64,000 bases of DNA, taken from positions 620,001-684,000 of the forward strand of contig CAWFPH010000002.1 of assembly GCA_963817615.1 (NCBI GenBank), written 5' to 3'. The stretch's first letter is position 1, and each line of letters begins with the position of its first letter. Position numbers and translations under genes: made by a program. The stretch is from FEN-1219 sp963817615 (GTDB taxonomy: Bacteria; Pseudomonadota; Gammaproteobacteria; Steroidobacterales; Rariloculaceae). Below the pieces are notes generated by a model, which was not told where the DNA came from, did no database searches, and was given only the letters and a program-made list of their open reading frames with translations. Positions 45,445-54,848 of this stretch are shown here, one piece after another.

Positions 45445-46275
45445 ATGCCAGTCTCCGAGTTGCGAGCTTTGATCGATGATGTCGCGGCACTGGCGCGTGC
45501 CGCCGGCGCGGCGATTCTCGAGATCTACGGCGGTGACGTCGCGGTCGACTTGAAAGAGGACCGCTCGCCGCTCACGGATGCGGACAGAGTTGCGCACACC
45601 ATTATCCGTCGCGGTCTGCTCGAGATGGGGCAATCCTGGCCGCTGCTCTCAGAGGAATCTGCGAGCACCGAGCTCGTGACACGCCGCGGTTGGACGCGAT
45701 ACTGGCTCGTCGATCCGCTCGACGGCACCAAAGAGTTCTTGAAGCACAACGGCGAGTTCACGGTGAACATCGCGCTCATCGATGCTCAGCGTGCCGTGCT
45801 CGGCGTAGTGTACGCTCCTGCACTGCACCGTTTGTATTGCGGAGCGATCGGCGCGGGGGCCTGGAGGGTGGACCGGGACGGCCTCCGGACACCGATTCAC
45901 GTGCGCGAACACGCGGTCTCGCCCGTGCGCGTAGTCGGCAGTCGCAGCCATCCAAGCGGCGAGCTCGGCGCCTACCTAGAAGCGCTCGGACCGCACGAGC
46001 TCGTGCCGATGGGCAGCTCGTTAAAGATCTGTCTGGTCGCCGAGGGGGCGGCCGACCTGTATCCGCGTCTGGGTCCGACGTCGGAATGGGATACTGCCGC
46101 GGCGCAGGCTATCTTGGAAAGCGCGGGTGGGCGTATGATGGATCGAGCGGGGCAGCCACTGCGGTACAACGCCAAGGACGATTTGCTGAACCCTCATTTT
46201 CTCGCCTTTGGCGATCCCGGGTACGACTGGCTGACGCCGATCCGAAATACTCGTGGACGAAAAAGTAGAAACTAA
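45445..46275 (+). CDS. cysQ: CysQ, 3'(2'),5'-bisphosphate nucleotidase
   Basis: Removes PAP, a by-product of sulfate assimilation. 276 residues: inositol monophosphatase fold with SPLTDADRVAHTII, LLSEES, the metal-binding WLVDPLDGTKEFLKHNGEFTV (as DPLDGTKEF), and WDTAAAQAILESAGG. The C-terminal end overlaps ydcH by 23 bases. Confidence 0.93.
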   Translation: MPVSELRALIDDVAALARAAGAAILEIYGGDVAVDLKEDRSPLTDADRVAHTIIRRGLLEMGQSWPLLSEESASTELVTRRGWTRYWLVDPLDGTKEFLKHNGEFTVNIALIDAQRAVLGVVYAPALHRLYCGAIGAGAWRVDRDGLRTPIHVREHAVSPVRVVGSRSHPSGELGAYLEALGPHELVPMGSSLKICLVAEGAADLYPRLGPTSEWDTAAAQAILESAGGRMMDRAGQPLRYNAKDDLLNPHFLAFGDPGYDWLTPIRNTRGRKSRN

Positions 46276-46468
46276 GACTTTCAGGAACGTGGAGCGACTA
46301 AAACAGTTGCGCGTGGAGCATCAGGATCTCGATCAGGTCATCTCTCGGCTCGTGCATGATCCCTATGTCGACCAAATCATGCTTCGCCGCCTCAAGAAGC
46401 GGAAGTTGATTCTGAAGGACATGATCACCCAGCTCGAGAGCGCTCGGATTCCTGATCTGAACGCCTGA
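46253..46468 (+). CDS. YdcH family (DUF465) small coiled-coil protein
   Basis: Short helical protein of unknown function. 71 residues from a GTG at 46253: LKQLRVEHQDLDQVISRL, then DQIMLRRLKKRKLILKDMI, the DUF465 pattern. A GTG 12 codons later would also give a full domain. Overlap with cysQ points to cotranscription. Confidence 0.82.
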   Translation: MDEKVETKTFRNVERLKQLRVEHQDLDQVISRLVHDPYVDQIMLRRLKKRKLILKDMITQLESARIPDLNA

Positions 46469-46656
46469 CGCGGCGTCCTTGAAACGATCTGCCGGCGACC
46501 GCTGCCGGAGGGTCGCCGTGACACCTCATTTTTCTCCCGGCCACGAGCCCTGGCAGCTGCGGGCAAACAGCCCCGCCCCGCTCAGGTGCGCACCCCGCGG
46601 CAGTCCTTGCTCTCGGTCGGCCACTCGCTACTATGCGGCTGAAGGCGAGGACTACG

Positions 46657-47598
46657 ATGGACTTGATCGCGGACATAGGTGCGACCAATACGCGCTGCTG
46701 CCTCCTCAACGACAAGGGCCAGGAGGTGGCCGCAGAGGTCTTCCATAACGCCGACTTTACCGGGATTCCGGGTTTGCTCGGTGTTTATCTCGATCACCGG
46801 CGTGCGAGCGATCGACCGAAGCGTGCGGCGCTCGCTGTTGCCGCACCGATCGTCGGCGACGAAGTCCGCATGATCAACATCGACTGGCGCTTCTCGCAGA
46901 CAGAGCTCAAAGCGCAGCTCGGTCTCAGCCGACTGCTGGTCTGCAACGACTTCGCGGCGATCGCTTGGGGCCTGCCCCAGCTCGGCCCCGGCGATGTGCG
47001 CAAAATCGGCGGCGGAACCCCGGCCGCGCGAGCGACGCTCGCGGCGCTCGGTCCAGGCTCCGGCCTCGGTGTCTCTGCACTCGTCCCAGCCGCCGACGGC
47101 TGGGCCGCGGTCAGCGGAGAGGGCGGCCACGTATCGATGCCCGCCATGAACGAGGAGGAAAGCAGCGTCGTCGAACTCGTGCGCGAGCGCTACGGCCATT
47201 GCTCCGCGGAGCGGCTGTTATCGGGTCCGGGTCTCGTGAACCTCTATACCGCGCTGTCCGTGCTCGCCGGGAAGACCGAGCCGGAAATCTCGGCCGAGCA
47301 AGTTAGCAACCTCGCAATGCAATGCGATCCGCTCGCGCGGCGCGCACAGGGCCTATTCTTCGCGATGCTCGGAACGGTTGCTGCAGACGTCGCTCTGACA
47401 CTCGGCGCGCGCGGCGGAGTTTACATAGCCGGCGGGATCGTGCCACAAATGGTGGACGCATTCGCTGCGTCCGAGTTCCGGCAACGTTTCCAGACGAAGG
47501 GCCGCTATCACGGCTACCTAGAGGATATTCCGACTTACGTCATCACGACCGCGCTGCCGGCGTTTCGCGGACTGCGGCAACTCCTCGGCTATCGTTGA
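46657..47598 (+). CDS. glk: Glucokinase
   Basis: ATP-dependent phosphorylation of glucose, feeding glycolysis or the Entner-Doudoroff pathway. 313 residues from the ATG at 46657 (GAGGA upstream): LIADIGATNTRCCLL phosphate-1, LAVAAPIVGDEVRMINIDW, CNDFAAIAWG, ALGPGSGLGVS, EGGHVSMPA and YIAGGIVPQM. Typical of the proteobacterial Glk (COG0837) rather than ROK kinases. Confidence 0.94.
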   Translation: MDLIADIGATNTRCCLLNDKGQEVAAEVFHNADFTGIPGLLGVYLDHRRASDRPKRAALAVAAPIVGDEVRMINIDWRFSQTELKAQLGLSRLLVCNDFAAIAWGLPQLGPGDVRKIGGGTPAARATLAALGPGSGLGVSALVPAADGWAAVSGEGGHVSMPAMNEEESSVVELVRERYGHCSAERLLSGPGLVNLYTALSVLAGKTEPEISAEQVSNLAMQCDPLARRAQGLFFAMLGTVAADVALTLGARGGVYIAGGIVPQMVDAFAASEFRQRFQTKGRYHGYLEDIPTYVITTALPAFRGLRQLLGYR

Positions 47599-47605
47599 GC
47601 GGCCT

Positions 47606-47824
47606 TCACCGCTCGGCTTGCTCGATCTTCCGCCTCTGCTCCGCCGCCTGCTCGTCCACCGTCTGCTGGACCGCCTTGGCGCGATCTATCGTGCCGACGA
47701 GAGGGTCGAAGACGGTCTTCTGCTGCTCCGGCGTGGATGTGGACTGCTCAGCAGGCGGTGAACCGCCACAGGCCGTCAATCCCAAGACCCACAGGCTTAA
47801 GGTCAGTCGCTGCACATGCTTCAT
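47606..47824 (-). CDS. Small lipoprotein
   Basis: 72 residues with a signal sequence ending in the lipobox LTAC (Cys19), a Ser/Thr/Gln-rich spacer and a C-terminal charged helix (RAKAVQQTVDEQAAEQRRKIE) that could form a coiled coil. No family assigned. Convergent with glk, 7 bases from its stop. Confidence 0.65.
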   Translation of the reverse strand: MKHVQRLTLSLWVLGLTACGGSPPAEQSTSTPEQQKTVFDPLVGTIDRAKAVQQTVDEQAAEQRRKIEQAER

Positions 47825-47893
47825 CGCTCCTCTCTTTGCGGCGTAGGCCGCGCAAGCACCGCCCGTACGATTCTAGGACAACAGTCGCACCCC

Positions 47894-48064
47894 ACCCCGT
47901 GACGGGGTTATCCTCTTTCTGTGAGGCCCAAGCGGCTCCCCTTTTCGGTACTGCAACCGCGCGGGGGGCGAGATCGGCTGGTGGTACGGCCTGGGTCCGG
48001 GACTCCTGCGGCGACCGCAGGTTGTGATCGCCGAGATGCTTTCGCATCGCAGGCCCTCAGTCCC
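47894..48064 (+). other. Strongly foldable noncoding segment before the EF-G paralogue
   Basis: The 340-base gap 47825-48164 has no gene. Paired elements by eye: ACCCC/GGGGT hairpin 47894-47908 followed by a pyrimidine-rich run; GGCCC 47925-47929 with GGGTCC 47993-47998; GGGACTCCTGCG 47999-48010 with CGCAGG 48048-48053 and AGTCCC 48059-48064; inside it a perfect CCTGCGG/CCGCAGG hairpin (48005-48021) competing with the long stem, and GATGC/GCATC (48035-48048). A further hairpin CGACT/AGTCG (48131-48144) precedes the GGAGG at 48152. It may be a cis-acting leader with alternative folds or a small RNA gene on either strand. Confidence 0.45.
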
Positions 48065-48164
48065 GCTCGTCGATTGGCGCCCGCGGGCGGCCTCCCGCAA
48101 GAGAAGGGCACGCTGGAAATAGCGCAGCGCCGACTCGAAAGTCGAAGAAAGCGGAGGTGTTCTC

Positions 48165-50222
48165 ATGGCTCATTCCGCCCGCTCGCACTCCACCGAGTGC
48201 ATTCGCAACATAGCCATGCTCGGTCACGCCAGAGCGGGCAAGACTACGCTGATCGAAGCACTACTCGCGAAAGCCGGCGAGATCCGCAGCGCGGGTAGCA
48301 TCGAGAAAGGCACCACCGTCTGCGACTTCACCGATCAGGAGCGGCGGTTAGGCCATTCGCTCGATGTTGCGGTCTGCCACTTCGAGCATGCGGGGCGCTA
48401 CGTCAACTTGCTGGACACGCCAGGCTATCCCGATTTCATGGGAAGGTCGCTCGCAGTGTTGCCGGCGGTGGAGACCGCCGCAATCGTGATCAACGCCGAG
48501 CACGGCATCGAGCCAGTCGCCCAACGGATGATGAGCTATGCGGCTGAACGGAAACTCTGCCGCTTGGTGATCGTAAACAAAATAGATTCCGAAGGAGCCG
48601 AGCTCGAGGGACTCGTCGATGATATTCGCCGACTGTTCGGCGAGCGCTGCGTGCCCGTAAACCTTCCGGCTCGACACGGCGGGACCGTGGCGGATTGCTT
48701 CTTCGCTCCCGCAGACGAGCAGCCGGACTTCTGGTCCGTGCCGGCCGCCCATACCGCAATCACCGATCGCGTGGTCGAGCTCGACGACGAGCTCATGCAG
48801 CAGTATCTCGAGCAGGGCGAAGAGATCGCGCTGGATCGATTGCACGACCCGTTCGAGCGCGCGTTGCGCCGCGGACACGTGGTACCCATCTGCTTCGTGT
48901 CGGCCAAAACGGGCGCCGGCCTGCGGCAGCTGCTGCGTGTGTTCACCGAGCTCATGCCGAATCCGCTCGAGGGCAACCCTCCGGAGTTCGTTGCCGGCGC
49001 GCGCGGCCGCGTGCTGACGGTCGACCGCGCGAACGGCGACGGTCACTTCATCGGGCACGTGTTCAAGCTCAACGTCGATCCCTACGTCGGACGCGTCGCC
49101 GCCTTTCGAGTACACCAGGGACACGTCCATGCCGGGGAGCAGGTGTTCGTCGGCGAACGGCGCAAGGCGGTCAAGCTCGCGCACCTTTACACGATTCAAG
49201 GCAAGAGTCTCCACGAGGTGCCGGCTGTCGTTGCCGGCGACTTCTGTGCCGTCGCGAAGATCGAGGACATTCACTTCGACGACGTGCTGCACTCGAGCCA
49301 TGACGAAGACGAGCTCAGGATCCGCGGTGTCAATTTACCGCCCCCGATGCATGGGCTCGCAATCGAGCTCAAACAGCGCGGGCAGGAGAAGAAACTGTCG
49401 GAGGCGCTGCACAAGCTCGCGACCGAAGACCCGAGCCTGAAGGTGGACTTCGACACCCAGGCCAACGAGACCATATTGCACGGCATGGGCGAGCTTCATC
49501 TTCGCTCAGTGCTCGAGCGCATGCACAGCGAGTTCGGCCTCGATCTGCTGACGCGACCCCCGAAGGTCGCCTACCGCGAAACGATCAGTCGTCCGGCCGA
49601 GGGGCACCATCGGCACAAAAAGCAGACGGGAGGTGCCGGCCAATTCGGCGAGGTATCGCTGCGCATCGAGCCGCTGGCGCGCGGCGCCGGCTTCGAGTTC
49701 GTCAACGAGGTCGTCGGCGGCGCCATCCCGACTCAGTACATACCGGCAGTGGAAAAAGGCGTGCGGCAGGTGCTCGTCGAAGGCGCATTGGCCGGCTATC
49801 CAATGGTCGACGTCCGAGTGATTGTCTACGATGGCAAACATCATCCGGTCGACTCGAAAGAGATAGCGTTCGTTACAGCCGGGAAGCGCGCATTCAAAGA
49901 CGCCATCTCGAAGGCCGGACCCATCATGCTCGAGCCAATCGCTCGAATCGACGTGACAGCCCCGAGCCGCCACGTGGGCGACATCACCGGTCACCTCGCC
50001 GCGATCCGCGGGAGGATCGCCGGTAGTGACACGCTTGGCGGCAACCGCGCGCGCATCCATGCGCAGGCACCCCTTGCCGAGCTCGGCCAGTATCAGACGA
50101 CGCTCAAGTCGTTGACCGGCGGCGAGGGCGTCTTCACGATGGAGCTCGATCACTATGCCGCCGCGCCACCGAACGTGCAGAAGGCGCTTGCGGAAGCTTA
50201 TCGGCCGACGGCCGAAGACTAG
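48165..50222 (+). CDS. Elongation factor G-like GTPase (FusA paralogue)
   Basis: Translational GTPase of the EF-G family, 685 residues. G1 GHARAGKTTL (16-ish to 29), G3 DTPGYPDF, G4 NKID and G5-like SAKTGAG are intact; later domains include HGMGELHLRSVLERM, TGGAGQFGEVSLRIEP and VDVRVIVYDGKHHPVDSKE. It differs from FusA in the short effector region and is not in a str operon, so it is an EF-G2-type paralogue whose role is unknown. ATG at 48165 with GGAGG nine bases upstream. Confidence 0.9.
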   Translation: MAHSARSHSTECIRNIAMLGHARAGKTTLIEALLAKAGEIRSAGSIEKGTTVCDFTDQERRLGHSLDVAVCHFEHAGRYVNLLDTPGYPDFMGRSLAVLPAVETAAIVINAEHGIEPVAQRMMSYAAERKLCRLVIVNKIDSEGAELEGLVDDIRRLFGERCVPVNLPARHGGTVADCFFAPADEQPDFWSVPAAHTAITDRVVELDDELMQQYLEQGEEIALDRLHDPFERALRRGHVVPICFVSAKTGAGLRQLLRVFTELMPNPLEGNPPEFVAGARGRVLTVDRANGDGHFIGHVFKLNVDPYVGRVAAFRVHQGHVHAGEQVFVGERRKAVKLAHLYTIQGKSLHEVPAVVAGDFCAVAKIEDIHFDDVLHSSHDEDELRIRGVNLPPPMHGLAIELKQRGQEKKLSEALHKLATEDPSLKVDFDTQANETILHGMGELHLRSVLERMHSEFGLDLLTRPPKVAYRETISRPAEGHHRHKKQTGGAGQFGEVSLRIEPLARGAGFEFVNEVVGGAIPTQYIPAVEKGVRQVLVEGALAGYPMVDVRVIVYDGKHHPVDSKEIAFVTAGKRAFKDAISKAGPIMLEPIARIDVTAPSRHVGDITGHLAAIRGRIAGSDTLGGNRARIHAQAPLAELGQYQTTLKSLTGGEGVFTMELDHYAAAPPNVQKALAEAYRPTAED

Positions 50223-50355
50223 CCCACCTCGCAATTCAGTTGGATCCGGCGGACGGGTGCCCGGTGACAGAGCGCCATCGTCGACCCGCGCGCCTGTCGG
50301 CCATCTCGTCCCTGCGCGCCGCTATTCGCCATCGACAGAGGGCAAAGCCGGCCCG

Positions 50356-50787
50356 TCAGCAGGTGCCTCCGCCGGGAACGATCGTCGGTGCCGCATGCAC
50401 GGTGGCCGCTTCGCTATAGGTGGCTATACAGGTCTTCGGGCCCGAAATCGCAAACGTCGTCGTCGTGCCGGCCGTCTTCGCCGTAAATCCGGACGTGTCC
50501 GCGAGGGCATTTGAGATCGCCGCCGCGCTCGGATAACCGTTCACGATTGCAACGCTTTTGCCGGCCATCGAGACTGGGGAAGTCTGGCCGTTCGCCAGCC
50601 ATAGAGCGTGTGCTAACGCGGCACCCGACCGCAAACTTACGAGCAGCGCGTCGCGCGAAGCCGTACGCGTTTGGTTTTCGAGTGAGACGAAACGCGGAAT
50701 GGCGAAAGCGGCGAGAACTCCCAGTATCGTGATCATCACCACTATCTCGACTAGGGTGAAGCCGGCCTGTTTGATCGAACCTTTCAT
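50356..50787 (-). CDS. Type IV pilin-like protein (MSHA/type II prepilin)
   Basis: Prepilin with the class III signal: short basic leader MKGSIKQAG, cleavage before FTLVEIVVMITILGVLAAF (Glu5 of the mature protein present), then IPRFVSLENQTR and a ~100-residue head with Cys at the end and GPKTCIATYSEA, suggesting a C-terminal disulfide loop. 143 residues, MshA-like in overall layout. ATG preceded by GGAGGA. No pilus assembly genes are next to it, so it may use the PilT/PilB machinery or another secretion system. Confidence 0.88.
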   Translation of the reverse strand: MKGSIKQAGFTLVEIVVMITILGVLAAFAIPRFVSLENQTRTASRDALLVSLRSGAALAHALWLANGQTSPVSMAGKSVAIVNGYPSAAAISNALADTSGFTAKTAGTTTTFAISGPKTCIATYSEAATVHAAPTIVPGGGTC

Positions 50788-51041
50788 GAGTTCGTCCTCC
50801 GACCCGTTCTTAGGCTTGCCGGCAGTCCGGTGGAGGTTCGTTTCCCGGCGACGTTGTTCAACGCTCGGGCAACGTGCTCCTCGTCAGGATTCGCCGCCGT
50901 GCGCGACTCGCGAAGGCGGCTTTCGGCCCGCGGATACTCGCCTGCCGCGTCGCCGAATTGGGCGGTCACGATAGCCTCCGGCATCACGAGCACGGCAAGC
51001 TGGTTCCCGGCCGTTCGAGCGCGCTTTAATAGCGAGAGCAT
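50784..51041 (-). CDS. Short protein coupled to the pilin, possible remnant
   Basis: 85-residue frame from an ATG at 51041 (LLKRARTAGNQLAVLVMPEAI and a charged second half), ending in a TGA that overlaps the pilin ATG (ATGA) and carrying the pilin ribosome site. No domain recognised. The N-terminus vaguely recalls the start of MshI/PilM-type proteins, so it may be a truncated pilus gene; it could equally be an ordinary small leader gene. The remainder of the 377 bases before the oxoprolinase gene shows nothing else. Confidence 0.4.
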   Translation of the reverse strand: MLSLLKRARTAGNQLAVLVMPEAIVTAQFGDAAGEYPRAESRLRESRTAANPDEEHVARALNNVAGKRTSTGLPASLRTGRRTNS

Positions 51042-51164
51042 GCACCACCACCGCGTTGTCAATTTGACTTAATTCATGCAGTCCAGACGCCGGAACGAGC
51101 CGCACGCCGCCACCATTAAACGTAGTACGTGGCTGTGGCCTTCCGTTGAGAATCGAGTCTCAGT

Positions 51165-54100
51165 TTGCGTCGACAACTGCCGGAATATGCGGACCCCGTC
51201 GAGCGCGGGCTGCGCAACGTGAAAGGCTGGGAGTTCTGGATCGACCGAGGCGGAACGTTCACCGACGTCGTCGCCCGCACGCCGTCCGGCGCGTTGCAGT
51301 CTCTGAAGCTCCTTTCTGCGAAACCGGGTTCATACGCCGATGCGGCCGTCGAAGGGATTCGCCGCTTGCTGGCTGCAGCGCCGGACCAGCAGCGAACCAT
51401 TTCCGCCGTCAAGATCGGAACGACGGTCGCGACAAACGCCTTACTCGAGCGCCGCGGAGAACCCACTGTACTGGTGATCACGGCAGGCCTACGCGACGCC
51501 ATACGTATCGGCGGTCAACAGCGCCCGGATATTTTTGCCCTCGCGATCGACCTGCCTGAGATGCTCTATTCACGCGTGATAGAAGCCGAAGAGCGCATCG
51601 GCGCGCACGGCGAAATACTGCGCCCCTTGAACTCCGACCGGCTTCATGCGGATCTCCGCGCGGCGCACTCAGAAGGCTTCCGAAGCGCTGCGATCGTGCT
51701 GCTACACGCCTTTGGTCATCCCGCGCACGAAATAGCCGCCGCGAGCATCGCACGCGAGATCGGATTCCAGCAGATCTCCGTGTCGCACCAGGTAAGCCCG
51801 CTGATGAAGCTCGTTCTCCGCGGCGAAACGACGCTCGTGGATGCCTATCTCTCGCCGGTCATCGATCGCTACATCGCGAGCGTACGCGGCGGCCTCGCAA
51901 GCGACCTGCTCGATGCGCCCCTCGCGTTCATGCAGAGCAACGGCGGCCTCGCCAGGGCCGCTCAGTTTCGCGGCAAGGACAGCCTGTTGTCCGGACCTGC
52001 TGGCGGAGTGATCGGGATGGCCCGCGTAGCACGCGAGCTCGGATTCGACGAGGTGATCGGTTTCGACATGGGAGGGACATCGACGGACGTGTCGTTGTAC
52101 GCGGGCGCCCTAGAACGCAACGTGGATGCAGTGATCGCCGGCGTCCGGGTGAGCGCTCCAATGTTGAGGATCGAGACCGTGGCAGCCGGCGGCGGATCGA
52201 TTCTGAAGTTTGCGGACGGCAGGTTGCAGGTGGGCCCCGGGTCAGCCGGTGCGGATCCAGGACCGGCTTGCTATGGAAATGGCGGACCGCTCGCGCTCAC
52301 GGACGCAAACGTGCTGCTCGGCCGGATCCTGCCCGATTTTTTTCCGCACGTGTTCGGAAAGGATGGAATGCAGCCGCTCGACACGGATGCGTCCGCGGCA
52401 GCCTTCGCCTCCCTCAGCACGGCGATGACGGACGCGACGGGCAGGGTTTTCGCGCCGGAAGAAGTCGCAGCGGGGTCCCTCCAAATCGCGGTCGAGCGAA
52501 TGGCCAATGCGATCAAACGGATCTCGGTTCAGCGCGGCCACGACGCTACACAATTCGCTCTGTGCTGTTTCGGCGGCGCCGCCGGCCAGCACGCATGTCT
52601 AGTGGCGGAGGTCTTAGGCATCCGGACGATTCTGATTCATCCGCTGGCGGGCGTGCTGTCCGCCTACGGTATCGGCATTGCCGACCTGCGGACCGTGCAG
52701 CGGCGAACCATTGAGATCGAACTCGACTCCGCGTTCGCGACGCTTGGGGTCGTTGCCGATGCGCTGGCGAAGACGGCGCAGGCCACGCTTATGGCGCAGG
52801 GCGCGCCGCGCACGGAAATCGCAATCGAACGACGGCTCGCCCTAAAGACGGCTGGCAGTGACACCGCGCTTACGGTCGTTTGGCCGGAAGGTGCGCTGGC
52901 GGGCGAACTTCGCGCCGTTTTCGATGCGGCGCATCTGCGCCACTACGGCTTTCACGAAGCGCACTCGGACGTCGTCGTCGAGGCTGTCGAAATCGAGGGA
53001 GTTGCGCCGAGTGGCAGCGCCATGCGGACGGGGCCGGCGCCCGGTGCTCGCGAAGTTCTCGCCACGGATTCGCCTCCCGCCGCGGCCGCCACGCGGCCGA
53101 TGTGGTCGCGAGGAGCCTGGCTTCGCGTACCGATCTACGTCCGCTCGCAGCTATTGGCCGGTCAGTCGCTCCGCGGCCCGGCAATCATCACGGAACCGAA
53201 TACGACGACGGTTCTCGAACCCGACTGGCTCGCAACCGTGCATTCGAGCGAAGCGCTTCTGCTGACGCGCACGGCGCCGGACGCCGACCCGAGCCTCGAC
53301 GAGACGGCCGATCGGGCGGCGAAGCGCCCCGACCCCGTCTTGCTCGAAGTGTTCAACCACCTGTTCATGCACGTCGCAGAGCAAATGGGTGGAGTGCTAG
53401 AACGCACCGCTCACTCCGTGAACATCAAGGAGCGACTCGACTTCTCGTGTGCCGTATTCGATGAGCACGGACAACTCGTTGCGAATGCGCCTCACATCCC
53501 GGTCCACCTCGGCTCGATGGGCGACAGCGTTCAAGCAATTCTGCGAACACAGCCACTGGAACCTGGGGACAGCTACCTGACCAATTCGCCATATCATGGG
53601 GGAACCCATTTGCCCGACGTAACGGTCGTCACCCCGGTCTTCGGCAACGATCGAGAACTGCGGTACGTCGTCGCAAGCCGCGCTCACCATGCCGACATCG
53701 GCGGCATCACACCCGGCTCGATGCCTCCGAACAGCGTCAGGATCGAGCAGGAGGGCGTGCTACTGGACAGCCTGCCGCTCGTTCAGCGCGGCCGCTTTCG
53801 AGAGGCGGAGATCAGACGGCTGCTCGCTGGGCACGTCCACCCGGCTCGGAACCCCGATCAAAACATCGCCGATCTCAAGGCTCAGCTTGCGGCCAACGCA
53901 CGCGGAGTGGCGGAGCTCGATCGCCTTGTCGATCGGTTCGGCCTCCGGACGGTGCGCTGTTATATGCGGCATGTGCAAGCGAACGCGGAGGAGTGCGTCC
54001 GCACTGCAATCGCAGGATTGCGCGACGGCAGATTCGAAGTCGAGCTCGATACCGGGGACCGGATCGCCGTAGCGATCGAAATCGATCGTAAGCGTCGCGT

Positions 54101-54842
54101 GGCGGCGCTCGATTTCACGGGCACATCCCCGCAAAGTCACGGCAACTTCAACGCGCCCGCCTCGATCGTAAGGGCCGCCGTGCTGTACGTCTTTCGCACC
54201 CTGGTCCGAGAAAACATCCCGCTCAATGCCGGCTGCCTTAAGCCGCTAGAAATCGTGCTGCCGGAACGCTGTTTGCTAAACCCCGTATACCCGGCCGCGG
54301 TCGTCGCAGGCAACGTGGAAACGTCCCAATGCATAACCGACGCGCTTCTCGCAGCGCTCGACGTCTGTGCAGCCGCCCAAGGCACCATGAACAACTTTAC
54401 ATTCGGCAACGCGACCCATCAGTACTATGAAACCATCTGTGGAGGCGCGGGAGCCGGCCCGGAGTTCGACGGCGCAAGCGCAGTCCATACGCACATGACG
54501 AACTCTCGGCTCACGGACCCGGAAGTGCTCGAGTGGCGCTACCCGGTCCGGGTACGTCGGTTCGAAATTCGCCGCGGCTCCGGTGGCGCCGGTCGTCATC
54601 ACGGAGGCGACGGCGTGCGCCGCGACATCGAGTTTCTCGAGCCGATGCACGTGGCAATTCTCTCGAACCGCCGGCGAGTGGCGCCTTTCGCTTTGCACGG
54701 CGGATCGGCGGGAGCCTGCGGCAAGAACTACGTGATCCGCGCGAATGGCGCGGTCGAAGACGTGCCCGCGACCGCCGTACGCGAGCTCGCAGCGGGCGAC
54801 CGCTTCGTCATCGAGACACCGGGAGGCGGCGGCTTCGGCTAG
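51165..54842 (+). CDS. 5-oxoprolinase / hydantoinase, fused HyuA-HyuB
   Basis: ATP-dependent ring opening of 5-oxoproline (or a related hydantoin). 1225 residues in one chain: HyuA half with WIDRGGTFTDVV, IGTTVATNALLERRG, GFDMGGTSTDVSLY, CFGGAAGQHACLVAE; HyuB half from about 700 with HLFMHVAEQMGGVLERTAHS, SLYHGGTHLPD-like SPYHGGTHLPDV, NFNAPASIVRAAVLY, SGGAGRHHGGDGVRRD and ETPGGGGFG. Start may be the TTG at 51165 or the GTG at 51219, just before the conserved part. Fused architecture is like eukaryotic OPLAH and many proteobacterial enzymes. Confidence 0.92.
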   Translation: MRRQLPEYADPVERGLRNVKGWEFWIDRGGTFTDVVARTPSGALQSLKLLSAKPGSYADAAVEGIRRLLAAAPDQQRTISAVKIGTTVATNALLERRGEPTVLVITAGLRDAIRIGGQQRPDIFALAIDLPEMLYSRVIEAEERIGAHGEILRPLNSDRLHADLRAAHSEGFRSAAIVLLHAFGHPAHEIAAASIAREIGFQQISVSHQVSPLMKLVLRGETTLVDAYLSPVIDRYIASVRGGLASDLLDAPLAFMQSNGGLARAAQFRGKDSLLSGPAGGVIGMARVARELGFDEVIGFDMGGTSTDVSLYAGALERNVDAVIAGVRVSAPMLRIETVAAGGGSILKFADGRLQVGPGSAGADPGPACYGNGGPLALTDANVLLGRILPDFFPHVFGKDGMQPLDTDASAAAFASLSTAMTDATGRVFAPEEVAAGSLQIAVERMANAIKRISVQRGHDATQFALCCFGGAAGQHACLVAEVLGIRTILIHPLAGVLSAYGIGIADLRTVQRRTIEIELDSAFATLGVVADALAKTAQATLMAQGAPRTEIAIERRLALKTAGSDTALTVVWPEGALAGELRAVFDAAHLRHYGFHEAHSDVVVEAVEIEGVAPSGSAMRTGPAPGAREVLATDSPPAAAATRPMWSRGAWLRVPIYVRSQLLAGQSLRGPAIITEPNTTTVLEPDWLATVHSSEALLLTRTAPDADPSLDETADRAAKRPDPVLLEVFNHLFMHVAEQMGGVLERTAHSVNIKERLDFSCAVFDEHGQLVANAPHIPVHLGSMGDSVQAILRTQPLEPGDSYLTNSPYHGGTHLPDVTVVTPVFGNDRELRYVVASRAHHADIGGITPGSMPPNSVRIEQEGVLLDSLPLVQRGRFREAEIRRLLAGHVHPARNPDQNIADLKAQLAANARGVAELDRLVDRFGLRTVRCYMRHVQANAEECVRTAIAGLRDGRFEVELDTGDRIAVAIEIDRKRRVAALDFTGTSPQSHGNFNAPASIVRAAVLYVFRTLVRENIPLNAGCLKPLEIVLPERCLLNPVYPAAVVAGNVETSQCITDALLAALDVCAAAQGTMNNFTFGNATHQYYETICGGAGAGPEFDGASAVHTHMTNSRLTDPEVLEWRYPVRVRRFEIRRGSGGAGRHHGGDGVRRDIEFLEPMHVAILSNRRRVAPFALHGGSAGACGKNYVIRANGAVEDVPATAVRELAAGDRFVIETPGGGGFG

Positions 54843-54848
54843 ACGCTG

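Noticed and set aside
47925..48064. 6S RNA or RNase P RNA
   Set aside because: A few short stretches look similar (GAGATG..CGCA, TCCGGGACTCC), but the closing stem of 6S and the RNase P core sequences are missing and the gap is too short for RNase P.
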